DNA of 64,000 nucleotides from Arthrobacter sp. ISL-72 (GTDB lineage Bacteria; Actinomycetota; Actinomycetes; Actinomycetales; Micrococcaceae), in assembly GCF_018613755.1 (NCBI RefSeq), contig NZ_JAGGPP010000034.1:39170-103169 (forward strand), in the 5' to 3' direction. Positions 60,442 through 64,000 of the stretch are shown here, in pieces. Under the pieces are notes generated by a model. The model made no database searches. It was not told the origin of the DNA and saw only the letters and a list, made by a program, of their open reading frames with translations. A program made the translations under genes and the position numbers. Position 1 is the stretch's first letter; each line of letters begins with the position of its first letter.

Positions 60442-60637
60442 GTTGGATTCCTCCCGTTATGAGCTGACCACTGGCGCGATTGCAGCCGCTCTTATTCGTG
60501 CTTCGTTATGCCACGCAACCCGAAATCAAGCGCTTCAGAGTCCGTACATCTCACTCAATTCTAGGCGAGGCACAGCACAGCAGGCACCGGCCCGGCGGCA
60601 CGGGGCGGCAACAGTGACCATCATCATAGGCGCAGCG

Positions 60638-61309
60638 TCAGAGGCCGGCTTTCTTGCCCAGTGCCAAAAGCTTCTGCTTGACGTTTGCGTAGTCCGGGGT
60701 CTCCGGGCCGGACGGAAGAGAGACGAGCAACTTCGTGGAAACCGTATCCTGCACTGAAACAAGCACGTACTCGGTGCTGCCGGTCAGCGAGTTCATCCCG
60801 TACTTCGCGTCACCGCGAAAGTCAGTTACCGGTTCCGCCGACATCAGCAGGCCAAAGGGGTCGCTGTCGGCCAGCTTTTGCGCTGTTTCGAATCTTCGCT
60901 GTTCGACGACCACGCTGTGGTCGGTTCCGGCCCCTGATTCAAGCGCATAAACGCACGAATCGACAGCCGTGCCGTCACGGTCCGTCGACACCACTCCCTG
61001 CCCTGATTGGAGTCCCTCGGCCCATTCGCCAAGTTCCGCCTTGATATCCGATTCAGGCAGCAGGGAGCAGGATTCAGCCTTGGCGGTGGGATCGATCGTC
61101 CGCCCGTCCCGGCCCACTTGCGGTGTGTTCGCGCTTTGGCTCGGGCTGGACGATGATTCCGACGGACTGGTCTGGGTGCCGGACGGGGAACTTCCCCCGT
61201 CCGGTGATGAGCCTTGCGGGGTGCAGCCCATGAGCACGGAGCTGCCAAGGACCAAGGCTGTCAGGGTGGCTAGCGCATTTCTGCGGACATGTGACCTATT
61301 CGAATACAT
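60638..61309 (-). CDS. secreted lipoprotein, DUF3558-like
   Basis: A 223-residue lipoprotein. Signal peptide with lipobox 'VLMGC' (Cys29), then a Ser/Pro/Thr-rich linker (30-63). The folded part has two Cys ('ESCSLLPESDIKAELGEW' and 'VDSCVYAL') and 'DPFGLLMSAEPVTDFRG', recalling DUF3558 proteins of actinobacteria. Its ATG lies inside the end of the LGFP/transpeptidase gene (14-nt overlap), so it is translated with that gene and probably works with it at the wall. Assignment to DUF3558 is tentative. Confidence 0.82.
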   Translation of the reverse strand: MYSNRSHVRRNALATLTALVLGSSVLMGCTPQGSSPDGGSSPSGTQTSPSESSSSPSQSANTPQVGRDGRTIDPTAKAESCSLLPESDIKAELGEWAEGLQSGQGVVSTDRDGTAVDSCVYALESGAGTDHSVVVEQRRFETAQKLADSDPFGLLMSAEPVTDFRGDAKYGMNSLTGSTEYVLVSVQDTVSTKLLVSLPSGPETPDYANVKQKLLALGKKAGL

Positions 61310-63416
61310 CGTTGCTCACACCCATGATGAGTCGGTCCCCATAGCTGGCTGACTGGAGGTATCTGATCACGTTGGCCTCGCTCAGGGAAATGCATCCCCA
61401 GGTGGGAACGGGATTTGCGTGAAGGAAAATAGCGAATCCTGCGTCCATCACAATATTGGAATCCGGGGGCCTGTTGTAGTTGATGACAGCACCTTGGCGG
61501 TAATCGCCGGACGGCCGCGTGGCGTAGTACCACATGTTTTCATCCGGGAAGATGTCCGCGCTTGACTCGAAGTATTTGTTGTAGTTCGAGTTGAGGCGGC
61601 CGCCCCAGCGCGAATAGGCGTTGAGTGTCTGGTAGGGCAGCGACGTTCCGGGATTGGAGAGGCCGAAAGCCAACGTGATCGAATAGGACCCGGTCGGTGA
61701 GTATTTGCCGGTGGTCGGGCCAGTTGCCACGCCCGGCCGTGCGAAACCGCTCTCGCCGGCGTATCCTCCCGCTGTCCACTCGTGAACGTACCTGCCGTCA
61801 CGCTTGACGCAGTTGGTAAAGGTCACGGGGGTGGTGCCGTATGCCTGGGATACCGCGAAGGACACCCGAGCCGCGCCGGCCCCTGAGTATTTGGTGGCTC
61901 CCACGTTCAAGGCCCGGCAGTATCCCCACTCCGAATAGCGAAGTGAAGTTCCCTGGCCCGCTGTCCATTGGATGTAGCCGCCTTCGAACCGCTGGACACA
62001 GGTGCTGCTCTGGCAGGACTCCTCGGTAACGGGGTAGCCCAAGGCCCCATCCTGCGCCCTCTTGGAGCCCCACATTTGCGCGTAGACGCCATAGACGGCA
62101 TGGAACCCAATTCCTTGGGCCCAATAGACGTATCCGCCTTGGAATACCTGGACGCACCCCGAACCGGACAGGCCGCACTGCTCGTTGGACAGCGGATAAC
62201 CCAGTCGGCCTGCTTCCTTGCCGTACTGGCTCCACATCTGCGCATAACCGCTATACACCGCGTACGCGCCGTTGCCTGCACTCCAGTAAATGGAGCCGCC
62301 ACTAAACTGCTGGAAGCATCCGCGGTTCACGAGCCCGCAAACTTCCGGCGCGGTGGGGAGACCCAGGCGGCCGGACTCGCCACCGTAGTTTGTCCAGACT
62401 GACGCGTAGATCCCGGCCACCAGGGTAGTGCCGACGCCGGGGGTCCATGCGACGTATCCGCGCTGGAACTGCTGCACACAGCCGGTGCCGCTGGCCGTGC
62501 AGCGTTCGTTGGAAATCGGGTAGCCGAGCTTCCCGGCTCCCATGCCGGTCGCGGCCCACATGCTGTAGTACGGATCGTAGAGTGCAACAGTTCCGTGGCC
62601 AGCCGCCCATACAATCGAGCCGCCCTGGAACCTCTGCGTACAGCCGCCACCTCCGGCGTCGCACTTTTCGGCCGCCGAAGGTAGGCCCAACCTCCCGGCT
62701 GCAGCGCCGTACGCAGTCCACACCGAAGAATACGGTGCATAGACAGCGAAGGTTCCAACGTTGGTGGCCGAAGCGATAAAGCCTCCTTGGAAGCTCTGCT
62801 GGCAGGTGGAGGCATTCTGGTTGCAGGAGACGCTTCCCACGGGGTAACCAAGTCGGCCAGCCTCTTCTTTGTGGCTTGCCCAGACAGTTCCGATGTTTCC
62901 GGACGTGGCGACCGCTCCGGTGGACGCCGTCCAGTGAATCTTTCCATTCTGGAAGAGACGCCGGCAGCCGTCCTGGCTGAGTCCGCATTCAGCGGCGCTC
63001 AGCGCATTGCCCAGTGCGCCCCCGGCTCCGCCGAGTCGCTGCCATTCCGCTTCAATTGCGTCCGGCCCTGGAGCAGACGCTTCAACAACAGCGGTTCCCG
63101 ATGCTGCCGGAGATTCCTGAGCGGTCGTCGCGGAGGTCGTAGGAGCCTCAGTGCTATCAGGAGATGCGCTCGACGGCGAGGGAGTCGCAGTCACCGTGGC
63201 CGGAGCGCTGGAAGAATCAACCGGGGCGGTGGACTCCGCAGGCTGCATTGTGGAGGGGGCTGCAGATTCAGACGGCGACTCAGTCGGATCCGCTTTCTGG
63301 CTCCAGCTGTTCCCGCCAAACGACGCCGGACCAGCCCCCGAGGCTGCCGGCGGAACCGCCAGCGCTAAAGCCAGCGCAAATGTTGCCGCCGTAGACCAAA
63401 TAACCCGACGTTTCAT
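61296..63416 (-). CDS. secreted LGFP-repeat protein with C-terminal L,D-transpeptidase-like domain
   Basis: A 706-residue exported protein. Signal peptide ~1-28; Ser/Thr/Pro/Ala linker ~38-118. Residues ~125-500 are seven LGFP repeats ('GRLGYP', 'GRLGLP', 'GKLGYP' etc.) of exactly 54 residues; in each a Cys pair is conserved (first Cys at 144, 198, 252, 306, 360, 414, 468). LGFP repeats attach proteins to the actinobacterial wall. Residues ~520-706 form a YkuD-type domain with 'AIFLHANPVPTWGCISLSEA', catalytic His666 and Cys675. ATG 63416 has GGGGATGTGG upstream; an in-frame ATG at 63461 is less likely because it precedes the signal peptide. A lipoprotein gene overlaps its 3' end. Confidence 0.88.
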   Translation of the reverse strand: MKRRVIWSTAATFALALALAVPPAASGAGPASFGGNSWSQKADPTESPSESAAPSTMQPAESTAPVDSSSAPATVTATPSPSSASPDSTEAPTTSATTAQESPAASGTAVVEASAPGPDAIEAEWQRLGGAGGALGNALSAAECGLSQDGCRRLFQNGKIHWTASTGAVATSGNIGTVWASHKEEAGRLGYPVGSVSCNQNASTCQQSFQGGFIASATNVGTFAVYAPYSSVWTAYGAAAGRLGLPSAAEKCDAGGGGCTQRFQGGSIVWAAGHGTVALYDPYYSMWAATGMGAGKLGYPISNERCTASGTGCVQQFQRGYVAWTPGVGTTLVAGIYASVWTNYGGESGRLGLPTAPEVCGLVNRGCFQQFSGGSIYWSAGNGAYAVYSGYAQMWSQYGKEAGRLGYPLSNEQCGLSGSGCVQVFQGGYVYWAQGIGFHAVYGVYAQMWGSKRAQDGALGYPVTEESCQSSTCVQRFEGGYIQWTAGQGTSLRYSEWGYCRALNVGATKYSGAGAARVSFAVSQAYGTTPVTFTNCVKRDGRYVHEWTAGGYAGESGFARPGVATGPTTGKYSPTGSYSITLAFGLSNPGTSLPYQTLNAYSRWGGRLNSNYNKYFESSADIFPDENMWYYATRPSGDYRQGAVINYNRPPDSNIVMDAGFAIFLHANPVPTWGCISLSEANVIRYLQSASYGDRLIMGVSNDVFE

Positions 63417-63529
63417 CGAACCACATCCCCCATTTGTAGTCAGGATCCCTGGCCGGCGCAATTAAAGCCGGTCAGCATTCCGAACCTGAGGATACCTTAA
63501 ACATCCCTATTACGGCGCTAAATATTGGG

Positions 63530-63620
63530 CCTGAAAGTTCCGCGTCGTTCTCTCATTACCTGCCGGCTTTTCCGGGACGCTCTCTCACTACCTACGGTTT
63601 TTTCACGACGCTCCCTCAGT
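63530..63620 (-). repeat. degenerate tandem repeat array, minus orientation (about 3 x 32 nt)
   Basis: Reading the minus strand, units begin TACTGAGGGAGCGTC, TAGTGAGAGAGCGTC and TAATGAGAGAACGAC at a 31-32-nt period, each followed by a GGAAAA-type middle and usually ending in AGG. Confidence 0.75.
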
Positions 63621-63680
63621 AGCCCGGATTGTTGGCGACGGCGGTGTGCCCGGGTCCGGGGGCAGGGCACCATTCCAGGA

Positions 63681-63810
63681 GGTGCGTGAGGATCCGAAAA
63701 AAGGGGGGCCGTTAGTGAAAGATGGTTTGGTCAAAAGCGGCATGAAGTGGGAGAGCGTTGTTGCCTTGCTGCAGGTAGTGCGGGAGGTTTTGGGTTTTGT
63801 GGTTTTAAAT
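63681..63810 (+). repeat. degenerate tandem repeat array, plus orientation (about 4 units)
   Basis: Plus-strand units starting near 63681 (GGTGCGTGAGGATCC), 63712 (TTAGTGAAAGATGG), 63745 (AAGTGGGAGAGCGTT) and 63776 (TAGTGCGGGAGG) resemble the minus-oriented array; period 31-33 nt. More degenerate than the left array. Confidence 0.55.
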
Positions 63811-63816
63811 GCGGGA

Positions 63817-63846
63817 GGCCCCGAACCGTTGTCTGGTTCGGGGCCT
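63817..63846 (-). terminator. rRNA operon terminator
   Basis: 12-bp perfect stem (AGGCCCCGAACC/GGTTCGGGGCCT) with a 7-nt loop immediately 3' of the 5S gene; a T-rich stretch follows a few nt later on the minus strand. Confidence 0.75.
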
Positions 63847-63860
63847 CGACCTAATGTGTG

Positions 63861-63978
63861 TCCGGCGGTGACCTACTCTCCCACACCCTCCCGGGTGCAG
63901 TACCATCGGCGCTGTGGGTCTTAGCTTCCGGGTTCGGAATGGGACCGGGCGTTTCCCCCACGCTATGACCGCCGTAAC
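63861..63978 (-). rRNA. rrf: 5S ribosomal RNA
   Basis: The minus strand reads GTTACGGCGGTCATAGCGTG at the 5' end and ends ...GGTCACCGCCGGA, the terminal helix pairing. Internal landmarks such as CCCATTCCGAACCCGGAAG and GGGAGAGTAGG are present. About 118 nt, the usual length. The 23S and 16S genes should lie beyond the right edge. Confidence 0.97.
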
Positions 63979-64000
63979 CCTTTTTACCCGTTCCTCCGGG

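Larger units (their letters stand above)
63417..63816. other. intergenic region with two opposed degenerate repeat arrays
   Basis: No convincing gene. It holds the promoter of the LGFP gene (expected close to 63420-63500), then an array of three ~32-nt repeat units in minus orientation (63530-63620), a ~60-nt centre, and four similar units in plus orientation (63681-63810). Confidence 0.6.

Noticed and set aside
63530..63810. CRISPR array
   Set aside because: Units vary along their whole length, there are no identical repeats with unique spacers, and no cas genes are present.
63646..63924. A 92-codon plus-strand frame running into the 5S gene
   Set aside because: It crosses the repeat array and the complement of 5S rRNA; no ribosome binding site or homology.

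Overview
The window is a high-GC chromosomal segment of an actinobacterium, most probably a member of the Micrococcaceae close to Arthrobacter/Pseudarthrobacter. Evidence: mraZ-rsmH, a PASTA kinase, class II DAHP synthase, GarA/OdhI, FtsR and ScpAB-type gene sets, frequent GTG starts, ATGA/TGATG overlaps, and gene orders that match blocks of the Mycobacterium tuberculosis map. No insertion sequence, prophage, CRISPR array or plasmid function was seen.

Region 1 (1-17.6 kb) parallels Rv2165c-Rv2187: 5'-truncated-by-window rsmH, mraZ, a DUF3040 membrane protein, dinB, a lipoprotein plus a polyprenyl synthase, an Rv2175c-like DNA-binding protein, a LysM/lytic transglycosylase, a PASTA Ser/Thr kinase (PknL-like), aroG, plsC, two tandem alpha/beta hydrolases with a membrane protein, a ROK glucokinase and a FadD-type acyl-CoA ligase. 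Region 2 (17.6-26.4 kb) holds pyc, an orphan ParA ATPase, the Rv1826-Rv1830-like block (MerR, DUF151, FtsR, GarA/OdhI, gcvH) and an Fpg/Nei glycosylase, then tRNA-Pro(GGG). Region 3 (26.8-34.8 kb, all minus) is the der-plsC-cmk-tyrA-rluB-scpB-scpA-parA block (Rv1713-Rv1708 order).

Region 4 (34.9-49.8 kb) interrupts that conserved order. It carries dctA with a divergent DcuS/DcuR-type two-component system, prpE, a GntR regulator with prpDBC (propionate to pyruvate and succinate by the methylcitrate cycle), and two paralogous ECF sigma factor/membrane protein modules separated by a Nudix hydrolase. The conserved order then resumes in Region 5 (49.9-60.4 kb): xerD, Nudix, pyrG, recN, nadK, tlyA, a small protein, a HAD phosphatase and a TPR protein with a very repetitive Arg/Asp/Gly-rich N-terminus (Rv1701-Rv1691 order).

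Region 6 (60.6-64 kb) has a lipoprotein, a secreted protein with seven exactly periodic LGFP repeats joined to an L,D-transpeptidase-like domain, two opposed arrays of degenerate ~32-nt repeats, and a 5S rRNA at the end of an rRNA operon that enters from beyond the right edge.

The strongest candidates for something new are the duplicated ECF modules whose extracellular parts share one ~170-residue domain in three copies (45.3-49.8 kb), the 54-residue-periodic cysteine-paired LGFP protein (61.3-63.4 kb), the opposed repeat arrays next to 5S rRNA (63.5-63.8 kb), and several MraZ-type operator elements around 1.56-1.85 kb.
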